A stretch of 64,000 nt of DNA from Arthrobacter sp. OV608 (GTDB lineage: Bacteria > Actinomycetota > Actinomycetes > Actinomycetales > Micrococcaceae), in NCBI GenBank assembly GCA_900110595.1, contig FOEZ01000017.1, positions 1 to 64,000 on the forward strand, read 5' to 3'. A program made the translations under genes and the position numbers. This document shows, one piece after another, positions 46,492-55,912 of this stretch. The first letter of the stretch is position 1, and every line of letters begins with the position of its first letter. The notes beneath the pieces are model-generated. The model searched no databases. It was not told the DNA's origin and was given only the letters and a program-made list of their open reading frames with translations.

Positions 46492-47697
46492 TCAGACGAT
46501 CGCCGAAAGTCCGGTAATGGCCCGCCCCACGATCAAGGTGTTGATCTCGAACGATCCTTCGTACGTGTAGATGGCCTCCGCGTCCGAGAAGATCTTCGCC
46601 ATCCGGTAATCGGTGACAATCCCGTTTCCGCCCAGGATTGACCTCCCCAGGGCCACGGTCTCACGCATCCGCGCGCTCAGGTAGGACTTGGCGAGCGCCA
46701 CCTGCGGCATGTCCGCGGCGCCGGCCTCCTGCAGCCTTGCAAGCCCGGCCATCATGCCCATGCTGGCCACGGCGTTGCCCAGCATGGTCACCAATTGCTG
46801 CTGGACCAGCTGGAACTGTGCCAGCGGGCGGCCGAATTGTTGGCGCTCCACGGCGTACTGCCGGGCGACGTCGAAGGCCGCCAGCTGCTGGCCCACCGTC
46901 TGCCAGGCCACCATGATTCGCGAGCCGCGCAGCAGTTCGTTGGTGTCATCGAAACTGCTGATGGCGGCGAAGCGGTCCGCCTCAGCTACCCGCACGTCGT
47001 CGAAGACGATGTCCGCATTCTGCACGGTCCGCAGCGCGATCTTGTTTTCGATCCGCGTCCGGGTAACCCCCGGCAGGGTGGCATCAACAATGAAGCCCCG
47101 CACCGAACCGTCCGCCTCGTCGCGCGCCCACACCAGCATGTAGTCGCAGAACGTCCCGTTGCCGATCCACCGCTTGGCACCGTTCAGCACCCAGGTGTCT
47201 CCGCCGTCGTCGGCCCTGCCTGTTGCGGAAGAAATCCGCCGGGCGCGCGTCTCCATGCCGCCTGCCACATCAGAACCATGGTTCGGTTCGGTGAGGGCGA
47301 ACGCGCCGGTGATCCGCAGGTTTGCGGCGTCGTCCAGCAGCCGCCGCTTCTGGCCTGGGCTGCCGAAGGCGTACAGCGACTCAACGAAGAGATCGTGATG
47401 GACCAGGAAAAACGTGGCAATGGACGTGTCCACCCGCGTCATCTCGGCGATCACCAGGCCGGCGAACAGGTGGCTGTATCCCCGCTGCGCAGGGGTGCTC
47501 AGCTGCAGGGCCGCGAGTTTGGGCAGGATGTGCGCCGGAAATTCAGCCTTGTTCCACCAGTCGCCGGCATAGGGAGCGATCTCCGCGGCCAGGAACTCCC
47601 GCAATTCAGCCAGCTTGTCCCGCTCCGCCTGGTTCAGCAGGGATTCGACGGCGAAAAAATCCGCCGACGGCAACGCGTCAGTTTTAGGAAGGGTCAT
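46492..47697 (-). CDS. Acyl-CoA dehydrogenase, glutaryl-CoA dehydrogenase/ACX4-like
   Basis: A 401-residue flavoprotein. The FAD/substrate segments are AFALTEPNHGSDVAGG and LNGAKRWIGNGTF. The catalytic Glu is in YTYEGSFEINTLIVGRAITG. The C-terminal motif resembles glutaryl-CoA dehydrogenase, but the Arg that would bind the distal carboxylate of glutaryl-CoA is not evident, so a short-chain acyl-CoA is as likely. It overlaps the upstream SDR gene by 4 bases, which suggests successive beta-oxidation steps. Confidence 0.87.
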   Translation of the reverse strand: MTLPKTDALPSADFFAVESLLNQAERDKLAELREFLAAEIAPYAGDWWNKAEFPAHILPKLAALQLSTPAQRGYSHLFAGLVIAEMTRVDTSIATFFLVHHDLFVESLYAFGSPGQKRRLLDDAANLRITGAFALTEPNHGSDVAGGMETRARRISSATGRADDGGDTWVLNGAKRWIGNGTFCDYMLVWARDEADGSVRGFIVDATLPGVTRTRIENKIALRTVQNADIVFDDVRVAEADRFAAISSFDDTNELLRGSRIMVAWQTVGQQLAAFDVARQYAVERQQFGRPLAQFQLVQQQLVTMLGNAVASMGMMAGLARLQEAGAADMPQVALAKSYLSARMRETVALGRSILGGNGIVTDYRMAKIFSDAEAIYTYEGSFEINTLIVGRAITGLSAIV

Positions 47698-48500
47698 TTC
47701 GGTCCCATCCGGATGGCGCCGTCCAGCCGGATGGTCTCGCCGTTCAGCATCGCGTTGTCCACGATATGCGCCACGAGGTTCGCGTACTCGGCAGGCTTGC
47801 CCAGCCGCGAGGGGTGCGGCACCTGGGCGCCCAACGAATCCTGGGCTTCCTGCGGCAGGCCCGCCATCATGGGTGTTTCGAAAATCCCCGGCGCGATGGT
47901 GACCACCCGCACCAGCGAGCGCGCCAGCTCCCGTGCAACAGGCAAGGTCATCGCCGCCACGGCACCTTTGGAGGCCGCGTAGGCGGGTTGCCCGATCTGC
48001 CCTTCAAAAGCTGCTACCGAGGCGGTATTGATGATGACGCCGCGTTCGGGTCCACCCAGCTCCGAGGTGACGGGCTCGGTGGACACCATGGCTGCCGCTG
48101 CCAGCCGCAGCACGTTGAACGTACCCAGGAGGTTGACCTGGATCACCCGGTTGAACGCCTCCAGCGGAAGCACGCCATCCCGGCCCAACACCTTGCCCGG
48201 GGTGGCAATGCCGGCGCAGTTCACCACGATGCGGAGCGGGCCCAGCTCCTGGGCGGCGTCGACGGCGGCCTGCACCTGCGTTTCGTTGGTGACGTCCGCG
48301 GGGACAAAGACGGCGGACTGATCCGTTTCGCCGCTGTCTGCTGTTCCGCCGTTCAGCTCCGCGGCAAACGCTTCACCGGCAGAGGATGGAAGGTCAACAA
48401 GAACCACCGAGGCTCCGGCGCCGAACAGCCTGCGGGCAGTAGCTGCGCCCAGACCCGAGGCACCTCCCGTGATCAGCGCAACGCTGCCTGTGACGTCCAT
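47694..48500 (-). CDS. SDR-family 3-hydroxyacyl-CoA dehydrogenase
   Basis: A 268-residue Rossmann-fold oxidoreductase with ALITGGASGLGAATARR, NCAGIATPG, INTASVAAFEGQIGQ and the catalytic AYAASKGAV. The C-terminal GIFETPMMAGLP plus HPSRLGKPAEYANLV matches type II (HSD10-like) 3-hydroxyacyl-CoA dehydrogenases, which oxidise the hydroxyacyl intermediate with NAD. It is the first gene of the pair with the acyl-CoA dehydrogenase. ATG 48500 follows AAGGAGGATGT. Confidence 0.87.
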   Translation of the reverse strand: MDVTGSVALITGGASGLGAATARRLFGAGASVVLVDLPSSAGEAFAAELNGGTADSGETDQSAVFVPADVTNETQVQAAVDAAQELGPLRIVVNCAGIATPGKVLGRDGVLPLEAFNRVIQVNLLGTFNVLRLAAAAMVSTEPVTSELGGPERGVIINTASVAAFEGQIGQPAYAASKGAVAAMTLPVARELARSLVRVVTIAPGIFETPMMAGLPQEAQDSLGAQVPHPSRLGKPAEYANLVAHIVDNAMLNGETIRLDGAIRMGPK

Positions 48501-48622
48501 ACATCCTCCTTGATGTGCGCGCGCTCCGGCCGAAGTCCACGAAGCGTTAGTTAGTGAATGTTAACTGAAATCACCCCGCCCACGCACCATCCGGCGTTGC
48601 CCGGCCCTGCCGTGGGCGCGGC

Positions 48623-48628
48623 TAGGGT
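48623..48628 (+). promoter_or_regulatory. -10 element of a leaderless transcript
   Basis: TAGGGT lies 7 bases before ATG 48636 of the GH76 gene, with no ribosome-binding site between. Confidence 0.45.
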
Positions 48629-48635
48629 GGATGCC

Positions 48636-49841
48636 ATGACTTCCGCGGATGCTTCCACTCCCGTTGACTGGCACGAAAGGGCCAACGAGGCCGCACTGTC
48701 AGTCACCGCACTCTTTGGCAGGAGGCTGTTCTTCTTGCCGGGCACACATCTTGGCGCCGTCCAGTGGCCCGTTCCCGGCTGGCGCGACGACATCAAGGGC
48801 AAACTGCTCCAGCCCTGGCACTACTGGTGGCAGGCCCACTACGTTGACTGCCTGGTGGATGCGGGCCGCCGGGAACTGGACAACGCCGCCACCCCTGCCG
48901 CAAGGTTCAACGGCCCGGAGCATCCCAGCGCCGGAAGGCTCGCCTCCCGGCTGATGACCGGGATCCGGCTGCGCAACGCCCTGACGTTCGTCAACAACTA
49001 CTACGACGACATGGCCTGGCTTGCCCTGGCCACCCTTCGGCTGGACACACTCGCGGAGGAGACGCGCCGGCCGGGGCGGCGGCGCAACGAGGCCGTCCGC
49101 AGGACCCTCACCCTCCAGTTCGATGCGGCGTGCACTGATGACCTGGGCGGCGGTTCCTATTGGAGCAAGAAACGCGATTTCAAGAACACGCCGGCCACCG
49201 CACCAGTTGCCCTCTTCTATGCCCGCACGGGGCAGCCGGCGAAGGCGCAACGGCTGTTGGACTGGCTAAATGCGACCCTCTTGGACGAGGAGCAGGGCCT
49301 GTACCTTGACGGCGCCCGGCTGGGCCCGGACGGGAATGTGGTGATCGAGCGGGCCGTCTACACCTACAACCAAGGCCCTGTCCTGGGCGCACTCCTTGAG
49401 CTGGGCGGTGAGGCGAACCTTGCCAGGGCGGCTGCACTGGTGGCGGCGGTGGAGCGCCGCCTGACTGTTCCGGCAGGTGAATCAGGCGGGGCCGGGCCGG
49501 TCCTTCGCTGTGAAGGAACGGGCGACGGCGGGCTCTTCACCGGGATCCTGTGCCGGTACCTGGCGCTGGCTGCTGCGGACAGCCGGCTCCCTGCGGGTAC
49601 GCGGGAAGCAGCGTCCGGGCTGGTCAGGAATACGGCAGCTGCTTTTTGGACCGGACGGCGCCCTGTGGAGAGCATCGAGGCCGGCAGCCCCGGACATGCT
49701 GCAAGCATTTTTTCGATGCAGGCGGACCAGCCGGCGGACCAGTTGTACCCGCCCGGAAACGCCGTGGAACTTTCCACCCAGCTCCAGGCATGGATGACGT
49801 TGGAAGCGGCCGCGTCCCTGGAGTCAAGGATCAGGAATTAA
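48636..49841 (+). CDS. Glycoside hydrolase family 76 (alpha-1,6-mannanase-like)
   Basis: A 401-residue (alpha/alpha)6-barrel protein with FVNNYYDDMAWLALATLR, the catalytic Asp pair of GH76, and DDLGGGSYWSKKRDFKNTPA. GH76 enzymes cut alpha-1,6-mannan. No signal peptide is seen, so it would act inside the cell on imported oligosaccharides. The frame opens at 48558; ATG 48636 is preferred on context. Actinobacterial members are often intracellular with unknown true substrate. Confidence 0.85.
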   Translation: MTSADASTPVDWHERANEAALSVTALFGRRLFFLPGTHLGAVQWPVPGWRDDIKGKLLQPWHYWWQAHYVDCLVDAGRRELDNAATPAARFNGPEHPSAGRLASRLMTGIRLRNALTFVNNYYDDMAWLALATLRLDTLAEETRRPGRRRNEAVRRTLTLQFDAACTDDLGGGSYWSKKRDFKNTPATAPVALFYARTGQPAKAQRLLDWLNATLLDEEQGLYLDGARLGPDGNVVIERAVYTYNQGPVLGALLELGGEANLARAAALVAAVERRLTVPAGESGGAGPVLRCEGTGDGGLFTGILCRYLALAAADSRLPAGTREAASGLVRNTAAAFWTGRRPVESIEAGSPGHAASIFSMQADQPADQLYPPGNAVELSTQLQAWMTLEAAASLESRIRN

Positions 49842-49882
49842 GTCACGCCATAGTCACGTAATTTTTGAGAGCCTCGTCACAA

Positions 49883-49900
49883 ATAGCCGCTTCCGGCTAT
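49883..49900. promoter_or_regulatory. Hairpin upstream of the iron promoter
   Basis: ATAGCCG-CTTC-CGGCTAT is a perfect 7-bp stem with a tetraloop. It overlaps the -10 element at its 3' end. Confidence 0.5.
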
Positions 49901-49903
49901 ATT
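49898..49903 (+). promoter_or_regulatory. -10 element of the iron transporter promoter
   Basis: TATATT (49898-49903) sits two bases before the iron box. A weak TCGTCA (49874-49879) is 18 bases upstream. Confidence 0.5.
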
Positions 49904-49904
49904 C

Positions 49905-49923
49905 TTAGGTTTGCCTACCCTAC
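49905..49923. promoter_or_regulatory. DtxR/IdeR-like iron box
   Basis: TTAGGTTTGCCTACCCTAC matches 15 of 19 positions of the classic TTAGGTTAGGCTAACCTAA operator. It lies right after the -10, where Fe(II)-loaded repressor would block transcription. Confidence 0.75.
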
Positions 49924-50003
49924 AGTTCCTTGCGTGGGCATCTTCTCCGAAAGCCCATGGGGGCTTCGTTCCCCGAGACTTTTCCCCAGAAAGCAGCTCC
50001 TTA

Positions 50004-51053
50004 ATGAAGATCCGCAACCGCGCCCTGGCTGGCATCGCAATCGCCGCCAGCGCCGCCCTCGGCCTGTCCGCCTGTGGCGGCAGTGGTACCCCCGCAGCCA
50101 ATGGAACATCCGAAGCAGCAGAGTCGGGCGGCATCACCGTATACAACGCCCAGCATGAGAGCCTGACCAAGGAATGGATCGACGCCTTCACGGCCGAGAC
50201 CGGCATCAAGGTCACCATGCGCCAGGGTTCGGACACTGAGCTGTCCAACCAGATCATCCAGGAAGGCGCCGCGTCGCCGGCGGATGTGTTCCTCACTGAG
50301 AACTCCCCCGCCATGACGCAGGTCGAAAACGCTGGCCTCTTTGCCGACGTTGACAAAGAAACCCTCAAGCAGGTCCCCGCAGAGTTCGTTCCCTCCACCG
50401 GCAAGTGGACCGGCATCGCCGCCCGCTCCACCGTCCTGGTGTACGACAAGAACAAGCTCACCGAGGACAAGCTCCCCAAGTCCATGCTTGACCTGGCCAA
50501 CCCGGAGTGGAAGGGCAAGTGGGCTGCTTCGCCCACCGGCGCCGACTTCCAGGCCATCGTTTCGGCACTGCTCGAACTCAAGGGCGAGGCCGCCACTGAG
50601 GAATGGCTCAAGGGCATGAAGGAGAACTTCAAGGCCTACAAGGGCAACAGCACGGCCATGAAGGCAGTCAACGCCGGTGAAGTGGATGCAGCCCTCATCT
50701 ACCACTACTACTACTACGGTGACCAGGCCAAGACCGGCGAGAACTCGCAGAACGTCGCTCCGTACTACTTCAAGAACCAGGACCCGGGCGCCTTCCTGTC
50801 CGTCTCCGGCGGCGGCGTGCTGAAGTCCTCCAAGAACGCTGAAGCTGCGCAGCAGTTCCTGAAGTTCATCACCGGCAAGAAGGGCCAGGAAGTCCTGAAG
50901 AACGGCACCTCCTTCGAATACGCCATCGCGTCGGAGGTTGCCGCCAACGACAAACTGGTTCCCATCAAGGACCTGCAGGCCCCCGCGGTTGATGCAGCCA
51001 AGCTGAACTCCACGAAGGTCACCGATCTGATGACCAAGGCCGGACTCCTCTAA
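50004..51053 (+). CDS. Ferric iron ABC transporter substrate-binding lipoprotein
   Basis: A 349-residue FbpA/FutA-type protein. It starts MKIRNRALAGIAIAASAALG with lipobox LSAC. ITVYNAQHESLTKEWIDAF and ALIYHYYYYGDQ, with the Tyr cluster that holds Fe(III), are family marks. The frame opens at 49911; ATG 50004 begins the signal peptide. It is first in a three-gene operon behind an iron box, so expression should rise in iron starvation. Confidence 0.92.
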   Translation: MKIRNRALAGIAIAASAALGLSACGGSGTPAANGTSEAAESGGITVYNAQHESLTKEWIDAFTAETGIKVTMRQGSDTELSNQIIQEGAASPADVFLTENSPAMTQVENAGLFADVDKETLKQVPAEFVPSTGKWTGIAARSTVLVYDKNKLTEDKLPKSMLDLANPEWKGKWAASPTGADFQAIVSALLELKGEAATEEWLKGMKENFKAYKGNSTAMKAVNAGEVDAALIYHYYYYGDQAKTGENSQNVAPYYFKNQDPGAFLSVSGGGVLKSSKNAEAAQQFLKFITGKKGQEVLKNGTSFEYAIASEVAANDKLVPIKDLQAPAVDAAKLNSTKVTDLMTKAGLL

Positions 51054-51057
51054 TACC

Positions 51058-52650
51058 GTGAGCACCGATCTATCGGCTCCCCCGTCAGGGAAGGGCACGA
51101 CGACGGCGGGCCGGGGCAAGCAGCCCCGCCCGCCTTTCGGCGTTTCAGCGGTGTCCGTCCTGGCCGTACTGATCGCCTTCTTCTCCCTGGTGCCCCTGGG
51201 GTACGTGGCGTACATGACCGCGGCAACCGGGTGGGACACCGGCGTCGGCCTGATTTTCCGGCCCAGGGTGCTCGAACTGCTGCTCAACACGCTGCTGCTC
51301 ACCGTCATTACGGTGCCGCTGTGCCTCCTCCTGGGGGTGGCCGGCGCGTGGCTGGTGGAACGCACAACGCTGCGCGGGCACCGGATCTGGGCTGTGCTCC
51401 TGGCCGCCCCGCTGGCAATCCCGGCCTTCGTCAACAGCTACGGCTGGGTCTCGGCGGTGCCGTCCCTGGGCGGCTTGGGCTCCGGCGTACTCATTGCGAC
51501 GCTCTCCTACTTTCCCCTGGTGTACATTCCCGCTGCCGCGTCCCTGAGCCGGCTGGACCCCGCCATCGAGCAGTCGGCGGCGGCGCTGGGCCTGGGCAAC
51601 TGGGCCACGTTCTTCCGGGTGGTACTCCCCCAGCTCCGCATCGCCATGACCGGCGGCGCCCTGCTGGTGGGGCTGCACCTGCTGGCTGAGTACGGGGCAT
51701 TCGCCATGATCCGCTTCGATACCTTTACCACCGCGATCATGGTGCAGTACCAGTCCACGTTCAACGGCGCCGCGGGCAACATGCTGGCCAGCGTCCTGGT
51801 GTTCTTTTGCCTGCTCCTGCTGCTGGCCGAAGTCCGCAGCCGCGGCTCGGCCAGGTACGCCCGGGTGGGACCCGGTGCGCAGGCCAAGGCACTGCGGTTA
51901 CCGCTGCGCGGATACCAGCTTCCCGCCCAGGCCTTCCTGCTGGCGCTGACCCTGCTCGCCGTGGGGCTTCCCCTGTTCTTCGTCCTGCGCTGGACTGCCC
52001 TGGGAGGCGCGCCCGTATGGGCGGCTGCGGAGTTCCTGCCCGCCCTCACCACAACCCTGGCCTACGGGCTTGCCGGCGCGGCCGCCACCACGGTTGTGGG
52101 GTTTCCGATGGCTTACCTCGCAGTCCGCCACCCCAGCTGGTTCAGCAAGTCCCTGGAGCTCTCCAACTACGTCACCAGCTCAATGCCTGGCATTGTGGTG
52201 GGCCTGGCCTTTGTCACCGTCAGCATCCGCGTGGTTCCGGGCATCTACCAGACCGCCGGCGTACTGGTGGCGGCCTACGTGCTGTTGTTCCTCCCGCGCG
52301 CCCTGGTCAGCCTGCGGGCAGGGCTCGCCCAGGCACCCAAGGAGCTGGACGAGGCTGCGCAGTCCCTGGGCAAGCCGCCGCTGGCCGCGTTCCTTCGGGT
52401 CACCCTGCGGTTGACCGCACCTGCCGCTGCCGGCGGCGCCGCCCTGGTTTTCCTTGCCATCACCAACGAGCTCACCGCCACGCTGCTGCTGTCCCCCAAC
52501 GGGACGCGCACCCTGGCCACCGAGTTCTGGAGCAAGAGCAGCGAGATCGACTACGCGGGAGCAGCGCCCTATGCGCTGCTGATGATCCTGCTCTCGGCAC
52601 CCATGACGTACCTCCTTTTCCAACAGTCCAAGAAAGTGGCCGGACAGTGA
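51058..52650 (+). CDS. Iron ABC transporter permease, two-domain
   Basis: The 530-residue membrane protein is a fused FbpB-type permease with two sets of six helices and two EAA-like loops (AIEQSAAALGLGNWATFFRV and ELDEAAQSLGKPPLAAFLRV). GTG 51058 is 4 bases after the upstream stop. The stop overlaps the ATPase start as GTGA, so the subunits are made together. Confidence 0.92.
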   Translation: MSTDLSAPPSGKGTTTAGRGKQPRPPFGVSAVSVLAVLIAFFSLVPLGYVAYMTAATGWDTGVGLIFRPRVLELLLNTLLLTVITVPLCLLLGVAGAWLVERTTLRGHRIWAVLLAAPLAIPAFVNSYGWVSAVPSLGGLGSGVLIATLSYFPLVYIPAAASLSRLDPAIEQSAAALGLGNWATFFRVVLPQLRIAMTGGALLVGLHLLAEYGAFAMIRFDTFTTAIMVQYQSTFNGAAGNMLASVLVFFCLLLLLAEVRSRGSARYARVGPGAQAKALRLPLRGYQLPAQAFLLALTLLAVGLPLFFVLRWTALGGAPVWAAAEFLPALTTTLAYGLAGAAATTVVGFPMAYLAVRHPSWFSKSLELSNYVTSSMPGIVVGLAFVTVSIRVVPGIYQTAGVLVAAYVLLFLPRALVSLRAGLAQAPKELDEAAQSLGKPPLAAFLRVTLRLTAPAAAGGAALVFLAITNELTATLLLSPNGTRTLATEFWSKSSEIDYAGAAPYALLMILLSAPMTYLLFQQSKKVAGQ

Positions 52651-53804
52651 CAGCACAATCCACCTCACGGCTGCCGGAGCCAAGGATCGCCCCGTCCGTG
52701 GCAGCCAGCACCAACACACACCTGGAGATCGCCGGTGTCACCAAGAACTTCGGCTCGCAGGACGTCCTGCGGGGGGTGAACCTTTTAGTGGCCAAGGGGG
52801 GAACCACGGCAATCGTTGGTCCCTCCGGATCGGGCAAAACCACGCTCCTGCGGCTGATAGCGGGCTTCGAGCAACCGTTGGCTGGCAGCATCGCGCTGAA
52901 CGGCAGCACGGTGGCCGGCGATGGTGTCTGGGTGCCGGCGCATAAGCGGAAGATCGGCTATGTGGCGCAGGACGGAGCGCTCTTCCCGCACCTGACAGTG
53001 GCCCAGAACGTGGCGTTCGGACTGGATCCGGCAAAGCGCCCCGGAGGCCGCCGCGGCGTCGCCGGCAGGGTGGGTGAACTGCTGGAGATGGTGTCCCTGG
53101 ATCCTGACATGGCGAAGCGCCGCCCGCACCAGCTTTCCGGCGGGCAGCAGCAGCGGGTGGCCCTTGCCCGCGCGCTGGCACGCGAACCCGAACTGATGCT
53201 CCTCGATGAGCCGTTTTCCGCCCTTGATGCAGGCCTCCGGGTAGCCACCCGCAGGGCTGTGGCCCAGGTCCTGGCCGAAACGGGCGTCACCACCATCCTG
53301 GTAACCCACGACCAGGCGGAGGCCCTGTCCTTCGCCGATCAGGTGGCGGTGATGCGCGGCGGGAAACTTGCCCAGACCGGCAACCCCTTTGTGGTGTACA
53401 CCCGCCCGGCCGACCGCGCCACCGCAGAGTTCCTGGGAGACGCCGTCATCCTCGATGCCTGGATGGAAGGTTCGCTGGCCACGTGTTCCCTGGGCGGCAT
53501 CCCTGTCCGCCGGCCGCCTGCCCAGGGCCGGGTGCAGCTGATGCTCCGGCCCGAACAGATCCGGATTGCCGAGGACAGCCCCATCCGCGGCGTTGTGGTG
53601 GACACGGACTACTTCGGCCCGGAAACCACGGTGCGGCTGAAGCTGGCGCTTCCGCCCGAGCTTGCCGGCGGTGCAGACCACCGGTACCCGGGCGGGGGCG
53701 AGATCATCACCATCCGGCACTGGAACGCCTCCATCGCACGGCCCGGGATGGAGCTGTGCCTTCGGGTGGTGGGCGAAGGCGTGGCGTTTCCCATCGAACC
53801 CTGA
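52647..53804 (+). CDS. Iron ABC transporter ATP-binding protein
   Basis: The 385-residue ATPase has Walker A GPSGSGKTT (58-66), signature LSGGQQQRVALARAL, Walker B LMLLDEPFSALDAG and a C-terminal TOBE-like domain (VQLMLRPEQIRIAED). It powers the two-domain permease. The GTG start overlaps the permease stop. Twelve bases separate its stop from the convergent GH32 gene. Confidence 0.93.
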   Translation: MTAQSTSRLPEPRIAPSVAASTNTHLEIAGVTKNFGSQDVLRGVNLLVAKGGTTAIVGPSGSGKTTLLRLIAGFEQPLAGSIALNGSTVAGDGVWVPAHKRKIGYVAQDGALFPHLTVAQNVAFGLDPAKRPGGRRGVAGRVGELLEMVSLDPDMAKRRPHQLSGGQQQRVALARALAREPELMLLDEPFSALDAGLRVATRRAVAQVLAETGVTTILVTHDQAEALSFADQVAVMRGGKLAQTGNPFVVYTRPADRATAEFLGDAVILDAWMEGSLATCSLGGIPVRRPPAQGRVQLMLRPEQIRIAEDSPIRGVVVDTDYFGPETTVRLKLALPPELAGGADHRYPGGGEIITIRHWNASIARPGMELCLRVVGEGVAFPIEP

Positions 53805-53816
53805 CCGGGCTGCGCC

Positions 53817-55802
53817 TCAGCGGATTCCCGCGAGCGGCGTAACTGTGCCGCTGTTGACGCTCACGGGACCGCCCGCCGCCGTGACGCGCACCTCTTTGGT
53901 GCCCGACGGCGGGAAGACGAGCGAGGTAAGGCTCTGCCTGCCGCCATCCACAAACACTTCCACCGAGGACCTGTCCACGTAGGCCGTCAGGCGGACGGTT
54001 CCACTTCCCGGGCCGCCATCTGACGCCTGGATCTGGCTGTACGTGTTGCGCCCCGCGGCCTTATCGCTGCCTGCGTCAGGGCGCGGGGCGCCGGCAACGT
54101 CGTCGCCGTCCCTGGCAACAAAAGCTTTGCCGGTCGCAAAGTCGTAGCCAACGGTGGCATAGGTCCTGCCGCCGCTTTGCAGGAGCACACGGGCTTCGCC
54201 TTTCGCCGATTCCGGCTTCGCCAGTTCAACATCCACCTTGAACGCTCCGCCGGCCGGAACGGACAGGGCCTCGCCAGGCTCGTCCCGGAGCATTCCCGCC
54301 GGAATCGGTGTCGGGGCACCCTCCAAGGATTTGAGGGCGGGGGTGGGCGTGGACACCAAAGCCGGCCGCCCGCCGTCGGACTCCAGACGGATGTCCCGCA
54401 CCACTGACGCCGCGCCGAACCAGTCCTTGGTAGGCAGCTCGCGGGCGTAGGCCCAGTTGTTCATCCACCCGATCGCGTGCCGGGAGAACTTGCGCTGCCC
54501 GTCGGTCAGCCGCGGGTCGTCCCAGGTGACGGCGGCGTAGAAGTCCGATCCGGCGTCGAGCCATTGGTGGTCACCGTCGGCCGTGAATCCCTTGCCGTCC
54601 CAGCTGCCCGTCCAGTACGCCAGCCCGGTGGTCCGACCTTCCGCGGCGCCGTTGGCACTGGCAGCCAGCACCCAAGTGCGCCGGGATGGATCACCGTCGA
54701 TGTCCATTTGGAAGAAGTCCGGGCACTCGAGGATGCCCAGGTTTTCCCGGTCGAAGTCCGAAACGTAGTTCCACTGCTTCAGGTCCTGCGATGTGTAGAA
54801 GCCGATCTTCTGGCCCTCGGCGAGCAGCATGAGCCACTGGTTGTTGGCTTCGTCGCGCACAACCCGGGGATCGCGCCAGTGCTGCGCACCGGGATTCTCC
54901 ATCACGGGATTCCCGTCGTAGCTGGTGAAGCTGGACCCGTTGTCCGTGGAGTAGAACAGGGACTGGCGCTGGACGCCGTCGTGCTGCTGGGTAAGAATCG
55001 CCACCACCGCACCCTTGCCGAAGCCGGCGGTACCCTCGGTGTCCACGACGGCTGACCCGGTTTCAATGTCCCCCAAGCCGTTACGGAACTTGGGGATGGC
55101 CACGCCTTCGTTCTTCCAGTGCACCAGGTCCGCGCTGGTGGCATGGAACCACTCGGTGCCGTTCCCTTCCGGGTAGTCGGCGTTGTAGAGGTAGTAGTAA
55201 TGCCACTGGCCGTCCAGGAAGAACGGGCGTTGCGGATCGTTCATCCACCGCTGCTTGGGGGTGAGGTGGTAGGCCGGGCGGTACCCGGGGTTCCCGGCAG
55301 GAGCCTGCAGTTGCGCCGCATCGGCCGCAGGCCACGTCCGCTCCTCACCCAGGTCCGCGAGCAGGGCGTCCCGCGCCTCGGAACTGATGCACGCTGGAAG
55401 CTGCACGGCTTCCGGATCCTGCCGCACGGCGTCGGCTGCGCTGCTGCGCAGGAAAACCTGGCCGTCCATCCGTACCCCGGCCAGCCAGCCGCTGCCGCAC
55501 TCGATGCTGCGCACATCCTCCGCGCCCTCCGCAGGTATGTCCTTCCCGCGCTCCGCCAGCGTCCGGTCGTTACCGTTCAGCCACAGCGAGGCGTAGGCAC
55601 CCGTCTGCTCCCGGGCAGCGGCCTGGGCAGCTGCGACACTGCCAAGGACATGGCCGGCCTTGGCGCCTGCCCCGGAACCGGCGTTGCCGGACAGGAACAG
55701 GGAGAGGACCACCACCAGGGCGGCAGCGGCCGCCGCGGTTGCCCACCACAAGGGGCGGCCCGGGAAAATGCGGGTGAAAATTTTGAAGGGTTTGCGGATC
55801 AT
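53817..55802 (-). CDS. Membrane-anchored GH32 fructanase (levanase/invertase-like)
   Basis: A 661-residue protein. A single N-terminal helix (about 18-37) anchors it, with no clear cleavage site. Residues about 45-165 are an uncharacterised region with two Cys. GH32 follows: WMNDPQ (186-191, Asp189 nucleophile), HWRDPRVV (transition-state Asp) and ILECPDFF (acid/base Glu). The C-terminal beta-sandwich has YVDRSSVEVFVDGG. It would cleave fructose from levan, inulin or sucrose outside the cell. The start is ATG 55802 (frame opens 55826). Confidence 0.88.
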   Translation of the reverse strand: MIRKPFKIFTRIFPGRPLWWATAAAAAALVVVLSLFLSGNAGSGAGAKAGHVLGSVAAAQAAAREQTGAYASLWLNGNDRTLAERGKDIPAEGAEDVRSIECGSGWLAGVRMDGQVFLRSSAADAVRQDPEAVQLPACISSEARDALLADLGEERTWPAADAAQLQAPAGNPGYRPAYHLTPKQRWMNDPQRPFFLDGQWHYYYLYNADYPEGNGTEWFHATSADLVHWKNEGVAIPKFRNGLGDIETGSAVVDTEGTAGFGKGAVVAILTQQHDGVQRQSLFYSTDNGSSFTSYDGNPVMENPGAQHWRDPRVVRDEANNQWLMLLAEGQKIGFYTSQDLKQWNYVSDFDRENLGILECPDFFQMDIDGDPSRRTWVLAASANGAAEGRTTGLAYWTGSWDGKGFTADGDHQWLDAGSDFYAAVTWDDPRLTDGQRKFSRHAIGWMNNWAYARELPTKDWFGAASVVRDIRLESDGGRPALVSTPTPALKSLEGAPTPIPAGMLRDEPGEALSVPAGGAFKVDVELAKPESAKGEARVLLQSGGRTYATVGYDFATGKAFVARDGDDVAGAPRPDAGSDKAAGRNTYSQIQASDGGPGSGTVRLTAYVDRSSVEVFVDGGRQSLTSLVFPPSGTKEVRVTAAGGPVSVNSGTVTPLAGIR

Positions 55803-55912
55803 GGGTATCGTTCCGTCGCCGAACACACAAATGCCGCCCCCGGATGAGGAGGCGGCATCAGCGCAAGTGAACCATCAACCCTACGCGTTCACACGCCAGG
55901 ACCCAATTACTG

